A stretch of DNA of 64,000 nucleotides, taken from contig JACVTC010000055.1 in assembly GCA_016946835.1 (NCBI GenBank), positions 489,001 through 553,000 of the forward strand, given 5' to 3'. The stretch is from Neocallimastix lanati (nom. inval.) (taxonomy: Eukaryota; Neocallimastigomycota; Neocallimastigomycetes; Neocallimastigales; Neocallimastigaceae). A program made the translations under genes and the position numbers. The notes under the pieces are model-generated. The model saw nothing but the letters and a program-made list of their open reading frames with translations. It made no database searches and was not told the DNA's origin. Numbering within the stretch: position 1 is the stretch's first letter; each line of letters starts with the position of its first letter. Shown here piece by piece: positions 13,260 through 32,939 of this stretch.

Positions 13260-14608
13260 AGCTTATGGATTTGAATCCTGGCCTGATTTATTAAAGCAAT
13301 TAGTTTGTTTATTAGATAATCAAAATATTTTAATTGTTGAGGTATAGTAATATATTGAATTAAATATTAATTTTATATGCATACATGAATGTGTAAATTT
13401 CAGAAATAATAACAGCAACAATAAAAATAATAATAAATAACTAATAAAAGTTAAATAATAAAATAAATAGATAAATAGATAATGATAATAAAAATAATAA
13501 TAAAAATAATAAAAATAACAACAACAACAATAATAATAATAAAGGAAATAATAAAATAAATCAACAAATAAGTAATAATTTAATTTATATATATATATAT
13601 ATTTAAATAAATAATATTTATATCTATCAAAACAAAAATAGAGTAGTATAAATGCACTTCAAAAAATTTGTGAAGATTCTGCAAGTGTATTAAGATATGA
13701 TTATGAAAACGATTTATACTATATAATTCCAAAATTCATAGAATTATTCAATTCACCTAGTATTAAAGTAATAAGAGATGCAATTGATTGTACAAATCAA
13801 TTTATATTAATGAAAGCTGATTTTTTAACATGCCATATGAAAAATTTTTTAAATGGTTTATACCATTTAAAAAATTCATTTACCTACTTTATGGCAGTTT
13901 TTATTATCAAATTTAGATAATCCAAAGGTAGTTAAAAAATAATATTATAATAATTAAATATAGTAAGAATAATTAATAATAAATAATTAATTATATTATA
14001 TATTATAATGATATAGCCATTAGTTAGATCTATCACTTGTTGGACACTAGGTCGTTATGAAAATGGTCATTAGAACCCTCACTTGGCATTGATATTGAGA
14101 TTCATCGTCAAACATATTTCAATCCTTTATTAGAAAAGGTATTTACTAATCTTCAAAAATTTGTTAAAATATAATTATATTATATATACTTTTGTGTTAC
14201 TTAAATGTATAATCTATATTAGATTTATTATTTTTAATTAATTTATTATTTTTTTTAAAAAAAAATTTTTTTTTATCTTTTTAATAGGATTTTGTATATT
14301 TCTTTGATGCTATTGTTCAATGGACTCATCTTTCACCACAACTGAATAATTGCTTTATTAATGTAAGACAAATATTAGAATTAATGAAGTTATATATATA
14401 ATGCTAATAACATTTCTAATATTAGTCAATGATAATTATAATAACATTAATAATAAATAATACTAATTTTATTATTTTAATAATTTAAAGATATTAAATG
14501 GGTTCAAACAAGAAATAGGTCATAATTGGGAACAGTGCTTAGCTAAATATCCAGATATTGAAATGAGACAAGTTATAAGACAACGTTTACAAGTCCGTTA
14601 TCAGGTTT
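13260..14608 (+). pseudogene. Transportin (karyopherin beta-2) pseudogene
   Basis: Remnant exons of an importin-beta-type nuclear import receptor. At 13261-13341 the translation gives SWPDLLKQLVCLLDNQ. At about 13642-13927 it gives NALQKICEDS and CTNQFILMKADFL, matching the N-terminal HEAT repeats of transportin-1. Then a frameshift leads to LWQFLLSNLDNPK and, in the next exon (from about 14018), LVRSITCWTLGRY, a region normally about 200 residues further on. An in-frame stop follows. Exons at about 14289-14361 (DFVYFFDAIVQW) and 14492-14608 (ILNGFKQEIG) match the extreme C-terminus. The 5' exons and several hundred internal residues are missing. Intron signals (GTATAG, GTAGTT, GTATTT, GTAAGA donors) survive, so this is a decayed genomic copy and not a processed one. 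A functional copy is presumably elsewhere. Confidence 0.82.
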
Positions 14609-15137
14609 AAAATATAAAGCATTTTTAACTATGATAATACTTGTAATAAAAAAAAATATCAAAATAAGAATATAAAATAATTTAAATTAATTTAATTAGA
14701 AATTTATCAAAATATAATTATTTATAAATATATAATCTATTATTATTTAATAATTATTGTAAAAATTTCAATAATTATTAATTTTAGTATATTTTTCAAT
14801 TTTTTTTTTTTTCATACAATATTCAATTAGTGCCTTATAATAAAAGAAAAAAAAAAAATAAGTAATAATGAAAACTATTATTATAAAATTTAATATATAT
14901 GATTCACAACAGATAATATTATATATATTATTATATAGTTTATATTCTATTTTATTTTTATATTTTATATTTTATTTTTTATATATTATATTATTTTAAT
15001 TTTATTTTTTATTTTTTATATTATATTATTTTATTTTTTATTTTTTATATTATATTATATTATATTATTTTATTTTTATTTTTTATTATATTCTTATTTT
15101 TTATTTATTTTTTTTTTTGTTAATAGTAAAAAGAAAA

Positions 15138-15168
<31 letters not shown>

Positions 15169-15272
15169 AATAATATTATTATTATCTTTTATTATTAATT
15201 TATTATAGAATAAATAATTATTAATATGATTTAAGAAATAAAAAACTTTTTTAATAATGCAAAACAAAAACA

Positions 15273-15304
<32 letters not shown>

Positions 15305-15849
15305 TTGGATAAAGTAAAAATAAAAATAAAAAGACCTTTAATATATATATTATTATAAAAATTTAAAATTTAACCTAAAAAAATCTAATAGAATTTTTAT
15401 AACCAAACTATAAAACTTTTCTTTTTTCAATTTACCAATAAATATTTCAAAATGTAATGCCATAAAATAATAAATTTATAAGAACGGAATCATGATTTTG
15501 CAATAAGTAAATATATATATATAAAAGTATATATATATATATATTTTTCTAGTTTTTAATATTGATTTTAATTATAAATAGAAATAGAAAAAAATAAAGT
15601 AAAAAAATAAAAAAAAACCTTGAAAGGAAGATTATTTATTAATGAGGCTTGCCAATCTTAGATATTAGTTATTCTAATTGGTAAATATTAATAAATATTT
15701 ATAAGATTTATATATGTTTTGTAAATCTCATATTAGGTTAAATTATTTATATATCAATATATAATAATTTCATTATTGTAGTTTTATTATTATAATTTTA
15801 TTATTGTATTATGTATAATATTATCCATAATACTGTTATTTTAATTTTA
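14609..15849. other. AT-rich intergenic region
   Basis: No gene is seen. It contains TTATTTTA-type simple repeats at about 14940-15110 and poly-T/poly-A runs. It separates two gene fossils. Confidence 0.45.
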
Positions 15850-16246
15850 GTAGTATTTATTGCAATATGTGCCGACTGGATTTCCGAAAAAAAAGAAGGT
15901 CATGGTAAAAGTGGTTTTTATTTGAATAGAAAATTAGTTATTGGAAAATCCAGGTATTTTGAATATATATATATATTATTTTATTTTTAAATGAATAAAT
16001 ATATTTTATATATTTTAATAATTTAAATAATATATATATATATGTATAACTTTTAATCAACATTTATAATTAATATTAAATTTAAAAATTTCAGGATACC
16101 AATGTCCAGATTGGTAAATAAGTATAAAATCATATTTATATATTGATATTAATTTATTTTACATTAATAATATTTATTTCTATTAATAATAACAAGTAAT
16201 AATGAAATAGGGGTCGAATTTATTCAATGTTGAAATTTAATTTTTT

Positions 16247-16293
<47 letters not shown>

Positions 16294-16396
16294 ATGAATT
16301 TGTTAATTTATTCATTTATGGTGTAACTAGCAACATTTTTTGTAACTTACTTAGTACTAGACTTTTCACCATATTCAAAGAGGTCTGGTCTGCTAT

Positions 16397-16427
<31 letters not shown>

Positions 16428-16845
16428 GACGGTTACTGTAGAGGGCGGGGTTCGAATCCTCGGCATGGCACCAAATAATCGGATGAGGTTTCTATCCTGG
16501 GATATCATGAGACCACACGTAATGTCCATAAGGCTTTCCCTCAGATGATTATTTCACCCAACCCTGATACTACGCTTTGAATTGAAGCATAGACCTTGAT
16601 GATTGTAAAATTTCCAATCGCCAATGATTACACCCACTAGGGAGGAGTTAATGGTTCCGTTCTGATGCTCGTGGTCATTAGAGATATATGTAGGAACGTT
16701 AGGAATGCATCTCCGGGCAGTGTGTAACGACGATTGAGAGCGGCGAAGCTGATACAGTATGCCAATAACTCATCACCTTACAGTTAATTAATAACTGTAT
16801 GGCCATATGGGAGATGGGTACCCATATGTGCAAGTCTATGTTTGT
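16428..16845 (+). mobile_element. tRNA-derived SINE, copy 1 (5'-truncated)
   Basis: A GC-richer block between two poly-T runs. It begins with a tRNA T-arm: GGTTCGAATCC at 16449-16459 is a perfect Pol III B box inside a 5-bp stem, followed by GCATGGCACCA, like a tRNA acceptor end with CCA. The A-box half is missing. The body continues to TATGGGAGATGGGTACCCATATG and ends near TCTATGTTTG. The whole body aligns with the reverse strand of 54518-54992, so it is a dispersed family. It has no coding potential. Confidence 0.85.
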
Positions 16846-17660
16846 TTTTTTTTTTAGACAAGGAGAATATATTTACATTGTTTTATTTATTTATTATTAA
16901 AATATTAATATATTGTATACGTTATAATGAAGAAATACATTATAAATATATTAAGATAAAAAAAAAAAACATAAAGAATATATAAAAAATGTATCAAATA
17001 AAAATATTAAAATAAAAAATAAAACATAGAAGTAACATGTATTTAGAAAGTATAGAGACCACTAAACTCTCTGAATGCTGAATGATGCAATTAGATTTTG
17101 ACCATTTACAGAAGCACTTAGTTTGTATTGACGCACAAAAACCAGCAATAGGGAAAATATGAAGGTCTCGAGAAAAGGCATAAGGACTAATAGTAGAATT
17201 TCTTTTAATGTATTCTATATAAGATAATAAATTCTATAATTTATAGTTTTTTTTTTTATTGATATTTTGAAATGAGCAAAGACACCATAGCATACAAGTA
17301 TTAATTAAAGATTGAATACTCTTAGTACAAATTTTATTGGTACCTAGTAAAAGGGCATAATCAAAGGCTTTACTGATAATAAAAAATTGAAAAACATATT
17401 TTTTTAAAAGATAAAGGTAACTTGTTATTCATTAGAAAATTGGAAATTGAGAATAAAGATCTCCTAACTTTAAATTGCATATTAGAAATAACAGGTTGAA
17501 GTGATAGATCCAAAATAGAGAAATAGTCATAGGAAAGAATATCCTTATTTTCAGTATTACAAATATGAGTAGATCTTTTTTTTTTTTTTTTTTTTTTTTT
17601 CATTTGATTGCATAAGAATCTTTGATACAAGAGAGAATTATAGGATTATTAACTAAAACA
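16846..17660 (-). mobile_element. Decayed LINE remnant with internal deletion
   Basis: Starts at the left with poly-T then AGACAAGGAGAATAT, the reverse of a LINE 3' end like that of LINE-B (AGACAGGGAAGAGAAT). Next come GACCACTAAACTCTC (LINE-B end of coding) and, without the 850 bp or so expected between them, ACCAGCAATAGG-like sequence and the reverse-strand protein SNMQFKVRRSLFSISNF, which aligns with LINE-B SHMHFKVRKSLLSFTHF. It is therefore a 5'-truncated, internally deleted relative of LINE-B with stops and frameshifts. Confidence 0.8.
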
Positions 17661-17931
17661 CTATAAAAGGAAGCAAGTTTTATGCTTCTCATTGCACTTG
17701 TTTTAAAAATTATTATGACAATTTGTACTTTCCCTATATTAGAGTTCCAGTTTCTATATTTGTTCCTAGTTTAGCCGTTCGTGCATTAATTAGAATAATT
17801 ATTGATATTGTGATACAACTTTTGTAAAAATCTCATTCTGATGTTTTCACTATGGAATCTTGATTTTCAGTGTGTTACATCTAGTATACACGCGTTTATT
17901 GATGTAGCAACAATATCAAATGGTGATAATA

Positions 17932-17965
17932 AGAAAGTTTATTTCTTAGTAGAAATAAACTTTCT
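17932..17965. repeat. Perfect 15-bp hairpin
   Basis: AGAAAGTTTATTTCT, then the loop TAGT, then its exact reverse complement AGAAATAAACTTTCT. It lies inside the CLC fossil, just after the CVTSSIHAF exon. No function is known. Confidence 0.85.
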
Positions 17966-18150
17966 AAGAAATGAACTTTCTATAAAAGTTATTTTTTTGA
18001 ATTAATGGTTTATTTATCATACAGTGTATATATATATATCAATAAAATTATAATATAATGCATATGATAAACTATTAATTGGTTATATCGGATTCAAATT
18101 ATATTTCATCATAGTACATAGTACATAGATAAAAAAAATTTTTTTTTATT

Positions 18151-18189
<39 letters not shown>

Positions 18190-18315
18190 TTATTTATTTA
18201 TTTATTTAAATATTGAATAAATTAATATAAAATAATTAAAAATGAATTTTTAGAAAAGGTTATTATTTTAAATTTATGACGTGAAAATAGATAAATAAAT
18301 AATTAAATAAATAAA

Positions 18316-18348
<33 letters not shown>

Positions 18349-18641
18349 AATTAAATATGGAATTGAAAACATAAATGGTCTGGTACAACGTCACTTTACA
18401 TAGATGTCACCAAATATATATATAGTATAAGCAATTTAAATAATCAAAACTATCTTGAATTACGTCCATGGACAGATTCCTCCTCAAATATAACATCACC
18501 AAATTATAAGGCTGTATAAGTTTTAGAAAAATTAAAAATGATGGGTTTACGACATGTTACTAATTTAATCGTGGTAAATTAGTTGGACTACTAAATGGAG
18601 AAGAGATATTGAGATATTTAGCAACTTTAAAAGATATTTAA

Positions 18642-19152
18642 ATAAAAATAAATTAATATGAAAAAAAAAAAAAAATTTTTTTTTCTTTATTAAGTGTAAT
18701 ACTATTAAAATAAATAGTATTAACACTAATCAATTAAAATTAATAAATAAAATAAAATTAAAATAAATTTTGATATTTAATAAATAATAATATTATTAAT
18801 ACAATTTAGTAAATATATATATATATTAAAATAAAAATTTATATATATAATATGAAAAAGAAATATATATAAATAAATAAAATATAATATGTGCATTTAT
18901 TTATATATTAATATTTTAATATTTTAATATTTTAATAGTAAATAAATAAAACAATCGAATTATATTCTCTTCCTAGTCCAAAAATATATATATAATTCAT
19001 AATAACAATAATTATATTATTATTATTATTATTACCTTTTTTTTTTTTTTTTTTTAATAAATAATTTTAATTTGCTATTTTTCATATTTATTCTTTTATT
19101 TAAATATTACTTATGAGTTCTATAATATAAAGGATATAATTATTTAAATATT
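18642..19152. other. AT-rich 3' region shared by CLC fossil and Nse3
   Basis: No gene is seen. Contains poly-A/T runs, ATATTTTAATATTTTAAT repeats near 18907-18937 and a TTA run at 19016-19035. Confidence 0.4.
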
Positions 19153-20526
19153 TTAATTAATTCCACGGGAACGTACTAATTCTCTTGTAATTTGATCCTT
19201 TTCACTATCTTCATAAAACTAAATATTATTTTTTTTTGAGATGATACAAAATTTTATTTAATAAATACATATAAATATTATTCATTATTGATATTATTAA
19301 TTAAAAACCAATATTTTATTAAATTCTATCTATTACCTTAGTTATGAACTTTATAAGATTTTTTTCAGGAAATTCTACTAAAGCACGAGAACCCCATCTA
19401 TAAGTAAAAATAACTTCTTCATTAGAAATATTAGATTTTTCTTTTTCAAGATAACCTTTTTGAATAAGTTGAGAAATACTTTTTTCAATATCACCAAAAA
19501 TATTGTGCTTAACATTTTTTTCTAATCCAAGTTTCTTTAAATATTTATATAATAAATCTACTCATTGAAATTTAATTCATATTTTTTTAAAGAAAAAGTG
19601 AATTAATATAAATAAATAAAAATAGATAATTTATTTATTTATATATATATTTATTTAAAGAATTAAATGTTAATTAAAAAAAAAAAAAAAAAAAGAAAAC
19701 CTTCTCTTATATGATTACTATTAACATATACTAAACAAAGTACAATAATTATAAAACCATGCCACTGATAATCCTTTTTATTAAATGTCAAACCTCTACG
19801 TAAATTTCCTGGTATTATATTCCTTAAAATATATGAATTAGTTGAATATTTCTTTGAAGAGCTTTTTTTTGCAGATGTTTGAGATGACGTACTGGCTTGT
19901 GATGACTGTGTAGCTTGAGTTGCTGGAGTTTCTGAATCATTTGCTATTTAACAATACAAATTATTAATATTAATAATATTAATAATAATTATAAAATTTC
20001 AATTTTAAAATAGAAAATTGAAAATTACAAACATATTTTCCTTACATTTATTTAATGAGTGAATAGCAGAACCTCTCGTTGGATACTCTACTAATTCCAT
20101 ACTATAAACAGTTCTTAACGTTTTTTGTGCTTTATCAAAAACTAATGGAAATATTTTCATATTGTCTTTAATTACTATTAAAAATAATATTTATAATAAT
20201 AATAATATACATATATTAAGATTAATAATTAAAATTAATAAATATATTTATAAATTAATTACCTTTCTTTTTAATTTCTTCTTTTTTTAAAGGTGTATCT
20301 GAAATGTTATTACTTAGAGCTAATCTCACTAATTCAATTGATTTTTGATTTATGTCCTATATTAAATTATTATTAAAGTATATTAATAATATTCTTTCAT
20401 AATAAATTAAAAAATAATTATTAAAAATGAATAGATATATTTTTAAATGTTTACTTCTGGTGTAATATTAGAAGGCATTTTAAAATTACTTTGAGTTGAA
20501 ATTTCTGAATCATCATCTACATTCAT
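19153..20526 (-). CDS. SMC5/6 complex subunit Nse3 (MAGE family)
   Basis: Six minus-strand exons: 20455-20526, 20263-20356, 20046-20174, 19701-19943, 19337-19557 and 19153-19218. They join in frame to 274 aa. The product is a MAGE-homology protein of the Nse3/NSMCE3 type, which with Nse1 and Nse4 forms the DNA-binding subcomplex of SMC5/6 and supports chromosome repair. Recognisable parts are IKDNMKIFPLVFDKAQKTL in the first winged helix, a Ser/Thr/Gln-rich linker, WHGFIIIVLCLVYVNSNHI, YKYLKKLGLEKN, NIFGDIEKSISQLIQKGYLE and TYRWGSRALVEFPE, which is the MAGE signature order. Introns are GT-AG. The first ATG is used; no upstream coding is seen. Fungal genomes usually have a single MAGE gene, so Nse3 is the natural assignment. 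The gene appears intact. Confidence 0.88.
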
Positions 20527-21760
20527 TTTAATATAAACTCTTTTTAGTAATTAAATTGGAATTAGATTATTATAATAAAAAAATAAAAAATAAAAAAAAA
20601 AGTTAAATTATACAAATACTACTATAAAAATTATTTTTTAATTTTTTTATTATATATCAAAATTTTATTATATTTTATCCAAATACATTTGAATCACGGG
20701 AAATTCAAGTGAACTATTTAATGATATACGGAACTTTTATGTGCTATATTTTAATTATAATAATATAGTTATATCTTTATTTAATTTATTATTACTTTTC
20801 CTAAAAACTAAAAACCCCCTTCTAAATTAATTTTATTAGAAATTGGTTATTATTAAGAAATTACATTTTAAAATTATAAAATTTAATAATATGAAATATA
20901 TTTTAAACATATAATATAAATTATATGTATATAAGAATACAATATCTATATTTAAATAATAAATGTATATTATATGTAAAATATAAAATAAATATAAAAT
21001 AATATATAATAATATATTATATAATATAATAAAAATCCTATTAAAGTTAAATATAAGAATATTATTATATTTTAATATAATAATATATAATTATAAAATA
21101 AATATATAATATATTATAAAATAATATGTAATTTAATATATATTATAATAGTAATTATAATATAATAATGAATAATTAATAATATATTATAAAAATTATT
21201 ATCAAAAAGATATAAATTTAATATTTAATAATTATTATTATTAAATATACAAATATGTTACTACACATATTTGTTTTAGATCATTAATTTATAATTTTAT
21301 AAAAACAATTGATCTAATTATATCAATATAAGTTTAAAGTCAAAAAATTACCGTTGAAATTTTCATAATATTCCATAAAATAACTTTATTTTTATAGAAT
21401 CTTTAAAAAAATAAAAAATAAAAAAAAAAAATTATAAAAATACTACTATTAAAATTAATTCTTAGCTTTTTATTATAATCAAAAATTTATTCTATTTTAT
21501 CCAAACACATTTGAATTATTTTTAAAAACTAATAATACTCCAAACACATTTGACTTATTTTTAAAAACTAATAATACTCCAAACACATTTAAATTATTTT
21601 TAAAAATAAATAATACATGTATAACTAACAATATATATTCAATTTTGAATAATCAAAATATTCAATGAATAATGGCAAATATATTATAAAGAAAAAATAA
21701 TTTCTATTTTTTTTTTTTTTTTTTAAAAAAAAAAAGGTAAAAAACTAAATAAATAAATAA

Positions 21761-21813
<53 letters not shown>

Positions 21814-22131
21814 AAATATTTAATAAAAATTTAAATTATCAAAAAATACATTTAATTGAATTTTATATATATTATTTAAAAAAAGTTTTTTTATATTTTT
21901 TTCCTATTAACTATTATTTTACTTGATTTTTTAAAAAAGTTTTTTATAATTTTTTCCTATTAACTATTATTTTACTTGATTTTTAAAAAAGTTTTTTCTA
22001 TAATTTTTTTTTAATATTATTTTTATCCTTTTTTTTTCTTTAAATTTTTTCTTTTAATTATTTTATAAAATTAATTTAAAAATATATAATAATAATGAAT
22101 ATAAATACATAAAAAATAAAAACTTTGAATA
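20527..22131. repeat. AT-rich region with duplicated and tandem segments
   Basis: No gene is seen. Sequence at about 20560-20695 (ending ATCCAAATACATTTGAAT) is imperfectly repeated at about 21370-21515. It then runs into three tandem 39-bp units starting CCAAACACATTTGA at 21501, 21540 and 21579. A second short direct repeat (TTTTTTCCTATTAACTATT) occurs at about 21898 and 21951. Poly-A runs fill much of 21761-21810. The divergent promoters of Nse3 and the carboxypeptidase gene must lie here. Confidence 0.7.
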
Positions 22132-28129
<5,998 letters not shown>

Positions 28130-28364
28130 TTTAAAAAAAAAATTTAAATAAAAAAATTAAGTTTATATATAATAATATGATATTTCTAAAACTTTACTAA
28201 CATATAATACATATAATATAATATATATGTATATAATTTATTATATATAATTAAATAAAATAATAATTATACATATAATAATATTTTTAAATATTTTCAA
28301 TAATAACTTTATTATTTTTATTATTTTTATTCATTTATAATTAATTAAAAAAAACTTTCTAAAG

Positions 28365-30856
<2,492 letters not shown>

Positions 30857-31077
30857 AATTTTAGTATATAAATATATATATTTATAATGAAACGAATAGT
30901 TTTTTATTAAATATTTTTTCATATTAATTTTTTAATTTCTATTATATAAATTTATTTTTACTTTTACTTTTACTTTTATATTTATATTTATATTTATTTT
31001 TATATTTATATTTATATTTATTTTTATATTTATATTTATTTTTATTTTTATTTATAATTTTTCATAATACTTCAATA

Positions 31078-31114
<37 letters not shown>

Positions 31115-31600
31115 ATTATTTTTTCAAATTTATCTTTATAAAACTATTAGAATTAAAAATAACAATAATATTAATGTAAATTAAAAAAAAATAATAATAA
31201 AAGAAAAAATTTATTTGATAATATTATATTAACATTGAATTATTCTTTTCTATCTCTTTTTCTATCTCTTTATATTACCTTCAATATAAAAAATTTGAGA
31301 ATTATATTTATGAAAAAAAAATATTTTTCAACATTTCCAACTTTATTATTTATTTATTATTTTAGAATATAAATAATAATTGTCATTTTCATCATTATCA
31401 TTCTTAAAAAAAATTTTTTTTTTTTTTTTTTTTTTTTTCACATTTAAAATTTCAATTATAAAATATAATTTATTAACATGATTTATTTTAATATCTATTG
31501 ACAACTATTGTTAAAATTCAATTTTTTTATTTTTCTCATTTTTTTTCTAAAAAAAAAGGTATATATATTAATATTATATATATTAATATTGAATTTCCTT
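30857..31600. other. AT-rich intergenic region
   Basis: No gene is seen. It contains TTTACTTTTA and TTTATATTTA repeats at about 30955-31055, a (TTA)n run at 31081-31112 and poly-T runs. Confidence 0.4.
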
Positions 31601-32128
31601 TAAAAAAATAAATAAATAAAAATAAAAATATATAATCAAAGAAAATAAATAAATAAAAATAAAAATATATAATCAAAGAAAATAAATAAATAAAAATAAA
31701 AATATATAATCAAAGAAAATAAATAAATAAAAATAAAAATATATAATCAAAGAAAATAAATAAATAAAAATAAAAATATATAATCAAAGAAAATAAATAA
31801 ATAAAAATAAAAATATATAATCAAAGAAAATAAATAAATAAAAATAAAAATATATAATCAAAGAAAATAAATAAATAAAAATAAAAATATATAATCAAAG
31901 AAAATAAATAAATAAAAATAAAAATATATAATCAAAGAAAATAAATAAATAAAAATAAAAATATATAATCAAAGAAAATAAATAAATAAAAATAAAAATA
32001 TATAATCAAAGAAAATAAATAAATAAAAATAAAAATATATAATCAAAGAAAATAAATAAATAAAAATAAAAATATATAATCAAAGAAAATAAATAAATAA
32101 AAATAAAAATATATAATCAAAGAAAATA
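31601..32128. repeat. 37-bp minisatellite, about 14 units
   Basis: The motif AATCAAAGAAAATAAATAAA recurs exactly every 37 bp from 31634 to 32115, giving 14 occurrences with essentially no divergence. Such uniformity points to recent amplification. The flanks are non-coding. Confidence 0.95.
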
Positions 32129-32374
32129 ACCAATATTCATTTTAATTAATAGAATTAATTAATTAAATTTTTATTAATTCGATATACATAATAGAATTAA
32201 AAATGACCAAAGAAATCAAATTATTGATATCACTAAATAAGGTTTTCTACTAAGGGATTTTTTTTTTAATTATTCAGAAAATTTTAATTTTTTTTATTTT
32301 ATTGTCACAACTATTGCGAATTTTAATCTTTATTTATTTAGTTATTTATTTAATTATTAATTACATGAATATTA

Positions 32375-32389
<15 letters not shown>

Positions 32390-32423
<34 letters not shown>

Positions 32424-32708
32424 AGAATTAATAAAATAAATAAATATTATTTGTCCAATTTGAACATAATAATATTTAAAATAGTAACATAAAATAAAAA
32501 GTAATAAAATAAAGTGTATAAAAAAATTCAGAAAAAAGTTCATATATAACGAACCTCATTTCCTTATAAATTATGGTATGAATTGACTACCTGAAAGAAA
32601 TTATGGCTTTCTCCTTTAAAATCATTGTCCCTGCTAGTCTGACTTATTTCATTTTCAGCTATGACGCTCCTGGTTAGTTTGCACTTTTCGGAATAGTAAC
32701 CCTTGTCG
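32390..32708 (-). repeat. Dispersed repeat copy 2 (inverse of copy 1)
   Basis: Read on the minus strand from about 32708 it gives GACAAGGGTTACTATTCCG, AACTAACCAGGAGCG, then GAGGTTCGTTATATATGAAC, then CAAATTGGACAAATAATA before poly-T. This is the same order as the plus strand at 3415-3780. The copy lies directly downstream of a LINE coding remnant in the same orientation, so it may be that LINE's 3' end. Confidence 0.7.
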
Positions 32709-32935
32709 AGTACTAGCCTGAGGCATAATTTCTGTAAAGAGAGGCCGCAGATCGCACCAAGAATGGCGTTTTTGAATAGTCACCAGAAATAATCTGGTTT
32801 TTAAACAAAACATCCCATCCCTTTTTATAATTTAATTCAACAATGTCTGCATCTCTTCCACCAAGAAGGAAGTTATATAATCGGTACCACATCACATATA
32901 TATTTATACACTTATTATGAAGAAAATTACTTAAA
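32709..32935 (-). pseudogene. Diverged LINE C-terminal coding fragment
   Basis: The minus strand encodes YNFLLGGRDADIVELNYKKG up to a stop. It resembles the conserved C-terminal LLGG segment of the LINEs here (CLLLGGNAVFEILKIGSGER in LINE-A). It is too short and diverged to tell which element it came from. Confidence 0.5.
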
Positions 32936-32939
32936 TTAA

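Larger units (their letters stand above)
15850..18641 (+). pseudogene. CLC chloride channel pseudogene split by retroelements
   Basis: Three pieces of one CLC-type chloride channel/transporter lie in order on the plus strand. (1) About 15850-16110: DWISEKKEGHGKSGFYLNR, matching the N-terminal cytoplasmic motif (usually W..D.K.GYC...FYLN), with a GT donor after the exon and then a YQCPDW-like exon. (2) About 17691-17920: ALVLKIIMTICTF, a frameshift, then SIFVPSLAVRALIRI, which corresponds to the pore motif G.FIPS.A.GA, then CVTSSIHAFI. (3) 18448-18641: LELRPWTDSSSNITSP, an in-frame stop, VLEKLKMMGLRHV, a frameshift, then NRGKLVGLLNGEEILRYL, the C-terminal CBS domain. A SINE and a LINE remnant (16428-17660) separate pieces 1 and 2, and much of the transmembrane core is gone. 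The assignment rests on recalled family motifs; the order and orientation of the pieces support it strongly. Confidence 0.75.

Noticed and set aside
16440-16475. Possible tRNA gene (perfect B box and CCA-like end)
   Set aside because: The 5' half of a tRNA is missing, and the sequence continues as a repeat shared with 54518-54992; it is a SINE head.
31601-32128. CRISPR-like regular array
   Set aside because: Units are contiguous with no unique spacers, and the genome is eukaryotic; it is a minisatellite.
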